The notes beneath the pieces were generated by a model. That model was given only the letters and a program-made list of their open reading frames with translations. It was not told where the DNA came from and made no database searches. From Porpolomopsis calyptriformis (lineage: Eukaryota; Basidiomycota; Agaricomycetes; Agaricales; Hygrophoraceae), in assembly GCA_951640195.1 (NCBI GenBank), contig OX621169.1, forward strand, positions 1,736,001 to 1,800,000: a DNA stretch of 64,000 nt. The letters run 5' to 3'. Positions 42,223 through 55,586 of the stretch are shown here, piece after piece (the stretch's first letter is position 1; each line of letters starts with the position of its first letter). The position numbers and the translations under genes are program-made.

Positions 42223-44958
42223 CTAGAACCCGGGCATACCCATGAATCCTTGCCCGTTGATGGGTAGGGAACCGGACGGGCCCGGACTCGGGTGTCGTAG
42301 TACGCTTTGGTGCATAGTTTGGGCTTGAGGGATGCCGAACTGCGAGCCCATGCCCATATTCATCTGTAGCTGCATTTGCATCATCGGCGTCATCTGTGCC
42401 ATCTGGTACGCAAGAGCATTCGGGTTCATGTTAACCATGTTGAACGGGGAGTTTTGGTGTTGCGCGGTGGCTTGCGGTTGTGGGGACAAGACAGGTGATT
42501 GTGTCGGAGACGATGGACCTGTCTGGGCCTGGATTTTTTGCATGGATTGCAACTGATGAGATGGGAATTGTCTTGAACAAACGGGGGATACACCAAGAGG
42601 GCTTGGCTTACCTCGTAGAAAGCAAAGTCCTGGAGAAGCGACGTCCTGGCTGGATGTGTATGGAAGATCCTAAGCATCTCTTGCCCGGCATCAGGAAGCA
42701 GCTCTTGAGTATCCCGCGAGTTCGTGACAGGTTTGCGTTCCTGAGTGTTGCTATGAAAGGGTTAGAGTTAGGAAAGTACGGGGGTCACGGAAGGAGGCGC
42801 ACTTTAATTTGATATGGCGGAGATTGACGTTTGGGATGTCACGAACGAAGATCCAGCGCACTTTGAAAACACCCTTCCACTTGTCGGATGCCCAAACAGT
42901 ACTACTTCGAGTGTAATCGACCTGTAAATGAGTGTATATTTCACGATAAATTAACAGCAGCAAGCTGCTTACTGGCGTCAACATCTCAGCCATCCCGCAG
43001 AAGTGACCGCTACAGGTTGAATTCTTGAATAAAACTGAACACAACAGATGGGACGGAACTGACCTCGCGTTGACACTAAAGAAGAGATAGATCGGACCCC
43101 GACCAGCAGTTTCCTTGAACGCCTTATCAAGCCGTTTGTTCCCGGGATCAGTTGAGCTCCAAATCTCATATTTCAGAGACTTGTGGACATCGTCCTCTGT
43201 ATATGACTTGATGACGAAGAACCTGGCCTTTAAGCAACAACCGTCAGGAAGCATCAGGAGGGGATGGGAGCAACTTACAAACTGTGGTCTAACATCAAAA
43301 TTTATGGGGTTATACCCTTTGGTGGCGATTAGGGACGGCACGTCAATAGGGGAGTTGGTAAATCCTTGACCGGGTCCCTGTCCTTGAGAAGGGGTAGCCA
43401 CACCCAACCTAGAGGTACCTGATTGCTGCTGCTGCTGCTGAATGTACTGCTGGGGAATAGGTGGGACACTCGGTATCCCGCCCTTCGCTTGTTGTTGATA
43501 CCCGTACTCTAGGTTGGGATTCGACACACGTGAGACGAGAGACCTTTCTTTCTGATCCCAGGATGTAGCGTTCGAAGCAACCAATATGCGCTCGTCACCG
43601 GTCATTGATCGAGGGGGTGGGTGGGGAAGTTGTTGGTGTTGTTGGGCGATGGTGTGCCCAATGACTGGGACGTACGCAGCGGCACTTGCAGGATGGCCAG
43701 GCGCAAGAGGTGTCTTGCGTCCGTCAAAATCGGTGACCAGGTGCAATCTGGAGGAGGAGCTATTTCCTGTGATATTGTTATTGATAAGTACAGTGTTGTT
43801 GTTATTGCTGTCGTTGTTGTTATTGCGGAGACCAGATGTTTGTGTGGAGATGGGTGGATTGGGGAGGAATCGCGGTGGATGAGCAGATTGGCCAGCCTGA
43901 AAGTTGGTGTTACTATGGTACATTTGGTTTGAGCTGCTGGCGAACTCCATGGCAGAGAGCGCGCGCTGGACGTCATCAATAGTTGGATTGTTGTTGGATC
44001 CGCTTGTTGTTCTCCATTCACCAGCTTGGGGATTTGCGTTCCAAGGGGAAGATCGGCCGATCGGACTAGTAGGGTAATGTGCCTGTCCTGGTGTCTGCAC
44101 TTGTTGCTGCTGCTGGCCTGTTCCAGGAGAAAAGGGAAAATACGGATCTTCTTCATAGTAATCTTCACCGGCATATTCCTCTTCGGCGTTGGGCGGACTT
44201 GGGCTCGGTTGAGGCTGGGAAACATGCTTGATCTGAGACTGGAAGGTGCCCGAACGCTTGAGACCGGAAGCTGAAGGCATTGGCCGAGGCCCGCCGCCGC
44301 TGTGGGTAAGACTCTGGTGCCTTCGCAAATCGGTGCCAGCGGGCGGGGGGGAAGGTCGGTGGGAGGATTTGAAGTGGGGAGAGAGCGGTGAGTGGTCAGT
44401 GGACTGTTGGGTGTCGATTACTTGTTGATGTTGAGGGTGTTCTGGAGAGAGAGGAGGATTGTGCTGGAGAAAGAAGAAAGGTGAAATAGAGGGTGCGGGG
44501 ATGAAAGGAAACAGTCTCACTTCGTCTTCATCCCTGAGGCCTCTCATGTCCGTCTCCCAATCCTCCTCGTCGCATTCATGGCCGGCGATGGAAGTAAGAC
44601 CGATGGTGGGTGTCATGCTGCCGGTTTTTGTGGGCTGGGTGTAGAAAGCTGGAGTCAAATTGAATGAGTGAGGGATGGAAGAGAAAGAAAGGAGGACAAG
44701 ACCTCGGTGATAACGAGTTGGGAGCGAGCTTTGACGATGCAAAGAGCTTTTTTCACCGACGGCGCCGACGCCCCCGACCCAATCCTGATCGACGACCTCA
44801 TCGTCATTCCACGACTGTTCTTGGGCCTCCTCCGAGATGGGGTCCCTCGCGTTCGCACGAGCTGTACGAGACGAGGTCGAGATGGTATGGTGCCGTCTGA
44901 CACCGGTCAAAGAGGGTACCTCTGTCGGTAGGGGTGGAAGAGGACCATGACCGGACAT
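42223..44958 (-). CDS. YTH-domain RNA-binding protein (m6A reader)
   Basis: ATG at 44958, stop at 42223. The N-terminal 500 or so residues are disordered: Pro/Ser/Gln/Asn-rich with Q runs near 43430 and 44110 and Asn runs near 43800. Several introns here keep frame, so the exact exon set is uncertain. The YTH domain follows, spread over about five exons between 43300 and 42600: [20 protein letters not shown] with [76 protein letters not shown] and [13 protein letters not shown]. Conserved tryptophans expected for the m6A cage are present. The last exon encodes a Met/Gln/Pro-rich tail ending GMPGF. It is divergent from the kinesin gene, with start codons 204 bases apart. Confidence 0.93.
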
Positions 44959-45162
44959 GATTGGGTGCTGTAGACGCTATCAAAAGATAGAATACGGTGC
45001 TCTGTACGGTCAGTTAAACCGGGCACATAGCCAAGGTCATCATCAGCGCATGAAACATAAAATTCCGTATTTATTCATGATTTTTCCCCTTGTTTTTTTT
45101 GATGGCATCGCCAGTCTCGGTTGTTTCCGACAAATCCCCTTCCCTTTTCGCCACCACCATTC

Positions 45163-48100
45163 ATGCCGTCCTCGTCGTCGTCTTCAACGGCGAGCACGTC
45201 GGTTCAAGTCGGTCAGTCCCTCTCTTCTTTCTTCCTTTCAAGCCCTGACCCTTCTTAGCCGTCCGCATTCGGCCGTCCACCTCCCAGGATCAGATTTCTA
45301 TCCCCGTCCGTTTCCAGCGCACCGTTATACATGGCATCAGCCCTACCAGTGTCGCCGTCGATGCCGCTTCGTCCATAAGTCAGTCTGCAAGTGGCCCCGC
45401 TACTGCCACCGCTCCCCCAGCCCCGTCGGCCAAAAAGCAGTTCTTCTCATTCGACCAGGTTCATGATCCCCAGACAACTCAACAGGCTCTCTTCACCTCG
45501 ACCGCAAAGCCTCTCATATCACGCTTCGTCGAAGGGTTCAACTGCACCATCCTCGCCTATGGCCAGACTAGTAGCGGAAAGACGTTCACCATGACCGGCA
45601 TCGACCTCGACAGTGACCCCTCTGACTCTAACAACGGCATCGGAATCGTTCCTCGCGCTGTCTACACCATCTTTTCCCGACTCAAAGAACTCAAGGAGGA
45701 ACGCGGAGGGACATGGAATTACAGCATCAAGGGTTCTTTTATCGAAATCTACAATGAGGATCTTATAGACCTTCTAAGCGTGGATGACTCCACTGGTGGC
45801 AGACGCGAAGTACAGATCAGGGAAGACAAGGACGGGCATATCATATGGGGTGGCCTGCGGGAAGTGTCCGTTAGGAACGTCAGCGATGTCATGACGTGCG
45901 TTCTCCACCTCATCACACCTTCTCCCATCTTTGACTGCTTTTAATAGCCTCATCCGTAAGGGGACCTCCATCAGACGCACTAACGAAACCGAAATGAATG
46001 CCCAATCCTCTCGCTCACACGCCATATTCTCACTTACTCTCACTCAGAAGAAATACACTGGCCAAGGACCACCGCCTCGTTCTGTTTCTCCACTACCCCC
46101 AAACGGTCGTTCACCCTCACGCCTCGCTCGTCCAGGTTCAGTGTATTCCTCAACCGCCACCAATACTAGAGTATCATCACCAACATTCGGTCGTCCACCC
46201 ACCCCTAGTTTTGCATCAGCGATGGGCAGAGGTGGAGTCTTGCGACCTTCTAGCGCACTTGGACACTCAAGCGATACACGTTCAAGTACTATAGATGACG
46301 ACTCAGGGGGATGGATCACCCTCGTTTCTAAATTCCATTTTGTAGATCTGGCTGGTTCCGAACGCGTCTGTCATCCTCTACTTGCCTCTTGAGTTCACGT
46401 TTGACACTTTCTGTTTTTACCTTTAGCTCAAACGGACAGCCGCTGTCGGAGATCGTATCAAGGAAGGTATCTCAATCAACAGTGGTCTTCTCGCTCTCGG
46501 GAATGTCATCTCTGCCCTCGGTGACCCATCTCGTGCCAAAACACATACGGCTTCTCACGTTCCATACCGAGACTCCAAACTAACACGCCTCCTACAAGAT
46601 TCTCTTGGTGGCAACGCCCATACCCTCATGATTGCATGCGTGAGCCCCGCTGAATGGAACGTAGGGGAAACCGTGAATACTCTCAAGTATGCTAATCGCG
46701 CAAGAAACATCAAGAATCGCGCCGTATTAAACGAGAAAGAGGATGGATGGGATGATGTGGAATGGTTGCAAGGGACAGTCACGAGGTTGAGGAAAGAGCT
46801 CAAGACGATCAAGGAAGGTGGTGCGGTGGCGCCTTCAGCCGAAGCCCCACCAGAAGTCCTGGAAGGCGCTGGAAAGAAGGTGCTTGCCAGGCTGACCGAT
46901 CTGCAGAACAATTACGAGGATCTGCAGGAGAAGTTTGTTGACCGCACGGAGGAACTCACCAGGCTTCGACGTGAACTTGGAGAGAGGCAGCGCTCGACGA
47001 TTGGTGGTGCCGTCGGTGGGACATCCAAGTATGAGGAGATCGTCGGTCCAGTCATTGAGGAATATGAGAAGACGATCGCTGCCATGGAGGCTGGACTTAG
47101 CCTGAATCGGGCAGCATTGAGGCACACTAATGAGATGGTGGAAGAGAAGGAGGAAGAATTGGCCGCCATTGTGGAGAGGCACGCGACAACAGATTTGTAC
47201 CTTGAGGATCTCAGGGCAAGGGTTGCTAAGCTCACAGAACGGGAAGCTTCAACCGAGGTAAATGATTCTTTAAGCCAAACGGAGCTGGAATTAACACCGT
47301 TATTTAGGCGTATATTCGTGATTTGGAAGAGAAAATCAAGGCATACGACGAAACTTCTATCACTTCTAGCGAATCAATGACCGACCTCAAGCGCGAGGTT
47401 TCCCGATTCCGCGACACCGAGTCACATTCTGCCAAGTATATTGCCGACTTGGAGCTTCGTTTGGCACGCTCTGACGAATCCGTCGTCGCACTCCAACAGA
47501 CAGTGGAGAAGCTCGAAAAGGAGGCTGAGCGGCGTCGGGATGAGGTTGAAGAGTTGCAGTCCCGTCTTCGACAGCTGAATAATGACGGTAATAATTGGAG
47601 GGTGGACCTGCAAGAACGCGAGAAGAAAGTGAGCGATCTGGAGAAAAAGGTGGCGGAGTGGGAACGAAAGAAGAAAGAGGCTGGCGATGAGAGGCTACAA
47701 TTGGGTACTGCTGTCGGCGAAGTTGTTCAAGCTCGGAAAAGCTCGGAAAATCTAGAACTCAACAGTGTTAGCAACGATTCAGGAGTGTCAACACCCAACA
47801 CTGACTCCATCGAGACCCAACTCGTTGCTCTCCAGCAAACGCACACCGCAACGCTAACCGATTTGGCCTCGGTCACAGCCAAGTATCGTGATGCGCTTCG
47901 AGAAATTTCCGACCTGGCAGCCCAAATGCAAGAAGCCAAGTTGAACAACTCCCTGCCTGCAGATGTCCCTGTCGCAGAACAGCCAACTAATGAGATCCCG
48001 CCATGTAGGAGCAGGAAGACTGGCAGCAGGGCAAGGGATCATAGCGAGCCACAAGTCAACTCGCCTGCACGACGACCTTTTTTCCGACAAGCGGCCTCGG

Positions 48101-51100
48101 CAGAGTCGCTCCACACGAGGTGAGTATTTAACAGTCCTCAACTGTCTCAATAATTCATCTCCACGCGGATGTAGGTCGCTTTCGCAATCGCAATCGCTAT
48201 CGCAGGAGCTATCATCAGCCAGATCACGCAAAATCTCAACCTCCAGTCACGCAACCACTAGTTCAGTGTCCAGCTCACCGTCGTACTCCCATCCACGGCC
48301 AAGCCCTTCTCTATCGGGTGGTCACGCATTCACTAGTGAAAGGTCCGTTGCAAGTTTGGAGAATGAGATCATGAGATTACAGGAGGTGTTGAAAGAGAGG
48401 GAACAAGAAATATCCGTGCTCGAAGGATCGCTACAGGACAAGTCCTCTATACCTCCAAGCTTGAAATGCCCTGGTTCTCTGGTGGAAGAAGAGACCTCTC
48501 CTATTGCGAACTTGTCTCCCAGGACTCTCGACACCTTCAATGACATCCGGAGGACCATGATTAACGGTCATGATAATCCAGAGAATGGCACAGAGGAGAA
48601 CTCGCCCGCTTCAGAAGCAGATGACTCTCTCGATAGGCTCAACGAGTTGATGCTGTTAGTTTCCTTTAATGAATTCGTTCAGGGATCTCGCTAACAACCC
48701 TATCTCTGAAAAGATCCATGGCGCAGAAAGAGTCGTACCATCGGGAAGTGGTGGAGACACTGAATTCTCAATTGTCCCAAGTTCGACGACAACTTGACGA
48801 TTTAACCACCCTTTCGCGAGATCAGGTATGAATCCTACGTTGTTCCACGTTTCCATTCAGACATCTTAATTTGTTCTGTAGGCTTTGAACATGTCTACCG
48901 AAATGGAGGCTTTGCGAGGAGCACACGAAGAGCGGTTGGAGCAGGCGCAACAGCGAGAAGCCGAATTGCTTGCAAATCTAGAGCAGGCGAAACGGGATCA
49001 TACCGCCGTTGTCGAGCAGCTTCTCGCCGAGCACGGCGCCTTGCAAGCCAAGAAGACAGACCTCGAAGACCTACTTTCTCGGATGACGGGAGAACATGAA
49101 ACATCAATCAAAGCCCTTCGCCGGCAGGTCAAGGAAGCTTCCGAGGCTCTCGAACAGGCTCATTCAAAACACAAGTCGTTGCTTGAACAGGAGCAGCCAG
49201 AGCACGAGGCAGCGCTCCGGGATCTTCGTGATCAACTTTCTCAGGCCTCCGCTGCTCTTGAAAACTCGCATCAAGAGCACGAAAAGTCGCTCGGCGAGCT
49301 GAAGGCAGACCACGAAGATGAACTCCGTCGCCGGGTCCAAGAAGTTAACGATATCCTCGCCTCCACCATACAAGAGCATGAAGTCGCACTGGCGAACATC
49401 CAGTCAGAGCACGAGGAGCTCCTGAAACAAAAGGCTGCCGAAACTTCCGCGATTTTGCAGCGTACCGAGGAGGAGTACTATGAAGCCCTCACCAAACTCC
49501 GCGAGGATCACACTGCGACCCTTGAAAAGCAGACCGTTGAAGCCGCCTCGACGCTGCAGAAACTACGCGAGGAGCATGCTGGCGAGTTGAGGATGGCAGA
49601 GATTGCTCGGGAAGGCTTATTGTCCGAATCACAGTCGTCTCAGGCTATTGCCCTTCAAGCGCTTCAGGATGAGCATGCCGCAGCTATCGCAAGGAAGGAT
49701 GCTTTTTCCACGGAATTGCTCAAGACGCTCAAAGCGGAGCATAGTCGTGCCCTCGCCTCGAAAGACGCGGATCATACTCTGGGGATGGACAAGATGCGGT
49801 CCGAGGGTGAGGGGGCCCTGGCTAAACTGAAGGAGCAGTCAAGAGTGGAAGTGGAAACGTTGAAGTCTGCCTTTAAGAAAGACTCCGCCGCAGCTGCCAC
49901 TAAAGCCCGTGAAGACATGCAGGCTGCCCTGAAGACACATCAGGCATCATGGCTCAAGGAATCTAAGCGCGCCCACGAGGAAGACAACGCACGCTTGAAG
50001 AAAGCCCATGAGGAAGACTGCGCAGGCTTAAAGAGCGTCCATGAGGCTGCCCTCCTGGAAGCAGACGCCAGGCTGGAGCGGGAACGTTCTAGTCTACTTC
50101 AATCCCACGCCGAAGACACCGCGAACCTCCAGGAACAGCATCGCCAAACTCTAGAGGAGATTCGAACGCAGAGCGACCGTGCTCTAGCTGAAGAACGCGA
50201 ACAGTTAGCCGCTACTTTGGTTGATCTCAAGCACCGACATGCCGAGGAACGCAAGGTTCTCCGCAAGGGCCATGACGTTCTTGTCCAAGAACTGGAAACC
50301 CACAAGCTAGCAGCGGAGGAGTACACGACCACACGCGAAGAAGTCCGTCAGAGCAACGAAGAAGTGTTGAACCAGAAAACGCTAGTGATCGAAGGATTGG
50401 AGCAGGAATTGTCTGAAATGCATACTGAGCGAGATGATCTGGAGGCGGAGGCCGCCAAGCTTCGAGGTGAATTGGACAAGACCCGCAGCGAGCAATCGAA
50501 GTTGATCCAGGAGGCCTCAAAACGAGCATCTGTGGTCGATGAACTAGAGAAACACCGTTCGGTGCTAGCAGAATTGCAGGAGAATCTCCAACGGGTCAAA
50601 GACGAGAAGGACAACTTGCAAATGGAAAAGGATCGACAGGACCTCATTTTACGAGACCTCCAAGCTCAGATCGCAAGAAGTTCGTCTCCTCCAGGCACGC
50701 GAACCGTGCACAGTAGAGCCACGGTCCTACCAACCATCAAACTCCCCCCACCTACTCCGCCACCTTCTGTTCCTCCTCCACCTGCCCCGAAAGGCACTCA
50801 CGCGCATGGGACCAACGCCGAGGCGGGCTTCAGCGTATCCTCACAAGCATCATCAAGTGTAATGTCGCCTAGCTCATCAAGAGAGTCGCAACTAGATTCA
50901 CCAGCGACATCGGTGGCTGTCTCAGCTACTACACCAAGTGGTAACGCCCCCATCGATCCCAAAATCGCAGCGCGTCTTGAGGCCCAGACAAAACGTATCG
51001 ACGAGCAAGAGGCGATGATCAAAACCCTCAACAAGCAATTAACGCACTGTGAGAGCGACCTCCAGACTCATATGGATCTCGTCAGCACCTTGGAAACATC

Positions 51101-51435
51101 ACTTGGCGATTCGGAGAAAAATCGTAAGTGTCCGTGCTCACCCCTGGCTGACAAGGACCTCATAAGTGTCTCGCACAGTCCGCAAGGCACGTATGCATGC
51201 CACGGAGCTTGCACGAGAGCGAGATTCGCTCAATATCCAGCTCGACAAGCTACGAGTAGAACTGCAAGATACGCAACGCGAAGTGATGACGGCCCGACGG
51301 TCAATAGTGGAAGAGAAACAATCTCTCGAACATCGGCTGGACGAGGAGCGAAAAGCAAAGGAACGTGCGCGTGCCCAGCTCGATGCGCGGATGGAAGAAC
51401 TACAACGACGGAAGTCCAAGTTTGCGTGTATCTGA
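45163..51435 (+). CDS. Kinesin with N-terminal motor and very long coiled coil (kinesin-4-like)
   Basis: The gene spans 6.3 kb with few introns after the motor; start ATG 45163, stop TGA 51433-51435. The motor lies in the N-terminal 400-450 residues: VRIRP-type start, FDQVHDP, P-loop [28 protein letters not shown], switch [12 protein letters not shown], switch [36 protein letters not shown], and the neck region [18 protein letters not shown] Ser/Pro-rich insertion (about 46060-46300) sits between switches I and II. Behind the neck is [18 protein letters not shown], common in fungal kinesin-4/KIF21-like proteins. Over 1,000 residues of coiled coil follow, including a repetitive Glu-His-rich stretch (48900-50300). 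A short proline-rich hinge ([15 protein letters not shown], about 50750) precedes the last coil. Subfamily is inference. Confidence 0.9.
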
Positions 51436-51746
51436 TCTCCCCCCCCTCTACAACTATGACGACACATTCTCCCCGGAAATAACTCATTAATTGTGTGGAT
51501 TTAATCTGGTCTTTTGCGATGAAACACCTTCCTTTGACGAGACGAGTTTTTCTTTTTTTTATCGCATTTATCGCATCGCATAATGGTGCGGTCTGCGTCT
51601 ATATCTTAGATTTTTTGGTGATACCTTCACATTCGCTTTTCGTCTTTATGATTCCCTTAAGCTAGGTACAATACGACGTCCTGATAAATACACTGATATG
51701 CTGCAAAGCCGGCCGTGAGCTTGAGCTTAAGGGACTGCCCAGCCTG
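51436..51746. other. Intergenic region between kinesin and WC-2
   Basis: 311 AT-rich bases with T runs. This is the kinesin 3' end and the upstream region of the next gene. I see no further gene or structured element. Confidence 0.6.
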
Positions 51747-53072
51747 ATGGGGAGCCAAGACAATATGTCTGTCCTCGTCCCCTCTTCGCCTGCCGCCCCA
51801 AGCCAGAAGCAGCTCACGTACGAGTTCACAAAGAGAAAACGATGGGCAGATCTCCTCATCGCAGAAGTGGCTGATGCGATAGCGTTTGTGCTATGCTCAA
51901 GCGGCAAAATCCTCTATTGCGGGACAGGCGTGAGGGAGATTCTCGGGTGGAATGAGGAGGAATTGATAGACAAAGATATTTGCGGCCTCATGAGCTGTAT
52001 GCTTCCATCTTTTGACGGAAATGAGCTCGTTGCTGATGCGTCCCATCAGCTGATGAGGGAATCAAATTCCGGGGCATCGTCGAAAAGGCATTGAGGACGA
52101 ACACGGAATTACTGTCGTTTCTTCATCTCAAATGCAAGCAGCCGCCGTACATTGCAAACCCAGTCGTTTGCGGTAATATCCCTCCTCCGGACGTGCTGTT
52201 CGAGGTAAGGGGACGACCCCATAGCGTCTCAGGGGACGCAGAGCAGGATGCATTCCAATGTGTTTTCCTCATGGCCAAGCCCTTCCCCGGCAGTGCAGAG
52301 GCTAAGTGGGTTTTCCTCGAAGACGGTGGCTTGTCGCTGATCGCATCTACTCAGGCTGGACACGTTTCTCGATCTCAAGATTGAAAATGAACGGAACCAG
52401 CAACGATTACTGTGGTTAAGAGCAAACGACGCCGCGGTATCCACCCCAGCTGTGGTTCCCCCTCATTACCCAGTATCAACGATGCAACCGCTTCGAACTG
52501 CACCGATCGCATTGAACATTTCCCGCCAGCTGTCGGACATGTCGGGCTATTACTCGATGCCGACGGGTGCAAGCTGGGGTGTTTGCGGCGACCTTTTACC
52601 CAGCCCGGCGAGGAGCACGTTTGACGATGGAGCGAGCATTCAGTCCTACGCGAGCGATATATACCCGCCTGTTTCGATACCACCTGGCGCGGACGAGGAT
52701 ATGTCCGAGGATAATTCGAAGAGAAAGAAGGCAAGTCGTTCGGCTTTCCCGCTCAACTCCTCCCGGCCTTGCGTCCAACCTGGGTTATTTTTTCACAAGG
52801 TAAAAAAGCAAGCTTCGGAACAATACGTTTGTGTCACTTGTGGGCGCACCGACTCCCCAGAATGGCGAAAGGTTCGGAATCGTTTGATCGTTCTCGAGCA
52901 CAACCGTTCATTCTGAGCTTTTTTCTTTCTTTCTACCGCCTCCCCCTTCCCCCTCCAGGGTCCCTCCGGTCCAAAAACACTGTGCAATGCCTGCGGGCTT
53001 CGTTGGGCAAAACAAATGCGCAAGTTTGACGACTCTGGTGATGTAGCCGGCGACACAGAGGCTACAACATGA
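51747..53072 (+). CDS. wc-2: White collar-2 homologue: PAS and GATA zinc-finger blue-light regulator
   Basis: Start ATG 51747, stop TGA 53070-53072, about six exons. The N-terminal half is a PAS domain: [40 protein letters not shown], continuing after an intron with [20 protein letters not shown] and [13 protein letters not shown] Ser/Pro-rich linker follows. The C terminus carries a single GATA zinc finger split by an intron: [14 protein letters not shown] then [20 protein letters not shown] (C-x2-C-x18-C-x2-C). This architecture is that of WC-2, the partner of the photoreceptor WC-1, which binds light-responsive promoters and controls mushroom development and stress genes. It has no LOV flavin motif, as expected for WC-2. 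The tail ends [10 protein letters not shown]. No break seen. Confidence 0.9.
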
Positions 53073-53202
53073 TTATCTTGATTGGCTATGGAATTTGTAG
53101 ACTACAGTCGATTGCTTGCTTTCTTGTTTTCTCCATCCGCCCTATGCGATGCGGAGGTGTATCTGATAAACTGCAATCACATTCTTGTTCTTGACTATCA
53201 CC

Positions 53203-53969
53203 ATGAGTATCCTTCGGCCGTTCCACGCTGCAGACTTGTTCAGATTCAATAACATGTCAGTCGCTTGCTGTCTTCGTCTGCGCTGATGATCTTATGCACT
53301 CTTGTATAGTAACTTGGATGTTTGGACGGAGACGGTGAGGACTAACTGAACGCAGTTCATATTTCTGACTACCTTCCCTCTTGTCAGTACGGAATCTCGT
53401 TCTATCTGACCTATCTTTCGCGATGGCCAGATCTGTGCTCTGTGCAGGAAGCTCCCAACGGGCGTCTGATGGGCTACAGTATGCCTCCGGCTCGCTACTA
53501 TTTATCTAATCTGATTTCCATCAGTCGTTGGGAAAGCCGAAGGCAGCAACACTGAATGGCACGGGCACGTCACCGCGCTGACTGTCGCGCCCGAGTACCG
53601 TCGGCTTTCTCTTGCGCGTCGGATGATATCCCTGCTCGAGCTCGTGTCGGACGAGACGTATAAAGGTTTTTTCGTCGACTTGTACGTGCGCTGCGCGAAC
53701 ACGGTAGCTATAGATATGTATGAAGGACTAGGATATAGTGTGTTCAGACGGGTGAGAGAGTATTATGGGAGTCTGGGCGTCGGCAAAGGAGGGAGGGATG
53801 AAGAAGATGCTTTCGGTGAATTTTTTTTTTTTTTTTTTTTTGATCGTGTCCTGAATGTCATACTGATGTTCGCCTAGATATGCGCAAACCTCTTTCGCGA
53901 GACCCATTGAGGCGTTCGGTGCGGCCGAACGGGAGAGATATGGTTGTGAGCGCGGAGACGGTGTCGTAA
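53203..53969 (+). CDS. NAA20: NatB N-terminal acetyltransferase catalytic subunit (Naa20/Nat3)
   Basis: Five exons (53203-53255, 53310-53334, 53388-53478, 53525-53815, 53878-53969) encode 183 residues. NatB acetylates nascent chains starting Met-Asp, Met-Glu, Met-Asn and Met-Gln on the ribosome, affecting actin and tropomyosin function. Family motifs: MSILRPFHAADLFRFNNINL, YGISFYLTYLSRWPDL, HGHVTALTVAPEYRRLSLA (acetyl-CoA-binding loop), FVDLYVRCANTVAIDMYEGL and YGSLGVG near the end. The C-terminal PNGRDMVV is typical. The fourth intron contains an uninterrupted run of 21 T. Length is close to yeast Nat3 (195). No oddities in the coding part. Confidence 0.93.
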
Positions 53970-54051
53970 ATATGCTGTGTTTTGATAACCGTAATCGAAC
54001 TCGTCCTCAACCACTGCGGAGTAGACTGCCAGTCCTCTGCGTCTAGCTACG

Positions 54052-55538
54052 ATGGCTGCTCCAGAAATTTACAACGTCGCACAATCACCTATCACCTCTC
54101 ATGCATTCAACGCAGACCGCAGCCGTTAGTGGCGTCGAAACGTGTGGTGTCCGATAAACATTGACATTCTACCACAGAGGTCGCAGTCAGCTTGAACTCG
54201 AACGATATCGAGATATTTTCTTGCAAAGGCAAAGAATGGAAGAGCGTAGAGTCCCTCTCTGAAGTACGTTCATCCTAATCTTTACCATGCTTTATTCAAC
54301 CTCGGCAGCACGACAAACTCATCACATCCATCGACTGGGCCCCCAACTCGAACCGTATCGTCACCTCTTCCCAAGACAGGAACGCTTATGTCTGGCAGCA
54401 GACCCCCGATCCGCAGACGGGAAACTTGATCTGGAAACCGACTCTTGTTCTGCTTCGAATCAACAGAGCCGCTACTCACGTCAAATGGAGTCCACTCGAG
54501 GATAAGTTTGCTGTCGCCAGTGGTGCTCGGTGCGTTTAGTCACATTTCAAATTCACGATACTCATTCTTTCGAACGAACCAGTGCAATCGCCATTTGTTC
54601 GTTTGATCCCGAGAATAATTGGTGGATCTCAAAACTTTTGAAAAAACCGATAAGGTCAACGGTACTTTGTGTCGACTGGCACCCCAACAACGTGCTGCTC
54701 GCTGCCGGAAGCGCTGACATGAAAGCCCGCGTTTTATCCGCTTACATTAAAGAAGTTGACAAAAGGTGGGTCGGAACATGAGGAGTGCATTTGTTTCATC
54801 CTACCTACGTGCTCAGGCCGGCGCCTACTGTCTGGGGTGAGAAGCTCCCGTTCAATACCATTTGCGCAGAATATGCGAGCCCAGCTGGCGGTTGGGTCCA
54901 TACTGTTGGATTCTCTCCGTCTGGTGATGTGCTGGCATTCGCAAGTTAGTATGATACCCCCGATCATCTTTTTGTCCGAGTTTTTGATGTTCACAATTTC
55001 AGGTCACGACAGCTCCGTCAATGTTGTCTACCCGGGAGAAGGAATTGTGTTCAACATCAGAATTTCCTCTCTCCCATTTGTCACTCTAACGTGGACGTCG
55101 GAGGACACCATCGTAGCCGCCGGCCATGACTGTCAGCCTGTTGTGTTCTCTGGCTCCGCTACAGGGTGGCAGGCAGTTGGCAACTTGGACAATGTCACCG
55201 GAGCCAAATCACCCGGTGGTTCTCGCTCTGGTGGCGGAGGGCCCTCCGCCGTTGGACGGTTGAACAGTGCTGCGTTTACCACATTCCGCAACGCTGATTC
55301 TCGCGGGCAAATCAACGTACCAGGCTCGCCCACTGGGTCTTCGACGGACACTGAGTTGATGACTGTGCATCAGAACACGATTACGTGTGTGAGGCCGTAC
55401 GAGACGAGAGGTGGGCAGGTCACTCGCGTGAGCACCACGGGCGTGGATGGGAAACTGGTGATATGGGATGTGAACACCGTGACAGGGGGTGGAGCGAGAG
55501 CCACCCCGGGACGTGTGGGAGGTAAGTACACGAGGTAA
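54052..55538 (+). CDS. ARC40: Arp2/3 complex subunit 1 (ARPC1/Arc40), WD40 protein
   Basis: ATG 54052; about six exons. ARPC1 is the propeller subunit of the Arp2/3 actin-nucleating complex at actin patches. WD40 blades: [43 protein letters not shown] with [70 protein letters not shown] and [14 protein letters not shown] Gly/Ser-rich insertion ([17 protein letters not shown]) sits before the last blade at the position of the ARPC1 insert that contacts actin. The stop at 55536-55538 follows a GGTAAGT, so a short last exon could be missed. It is convergent with DAD3, 48 bases apart, suggesting overlapping 3' UTRs. Confidence 0.9.
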
Positions 55539-55586
55539 CGATACAAAGAGGTGTTTATATTAGCGCTACACAATTGCCATCATCAC

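Noticed and set aside
50099..51487. Minus-strand ORFs opposite the kinesin coiled coil
   Set aside because: They are low-complexity Ser/Arg shadows of a Glu-rich coding strand.
53821..53841. Run of 21 T as a terminator or poly(A) tail of a retrocopy
   Set aside because: It sits inside an intron of a well-supported gene without flanking duplications; simple slippage repeat.
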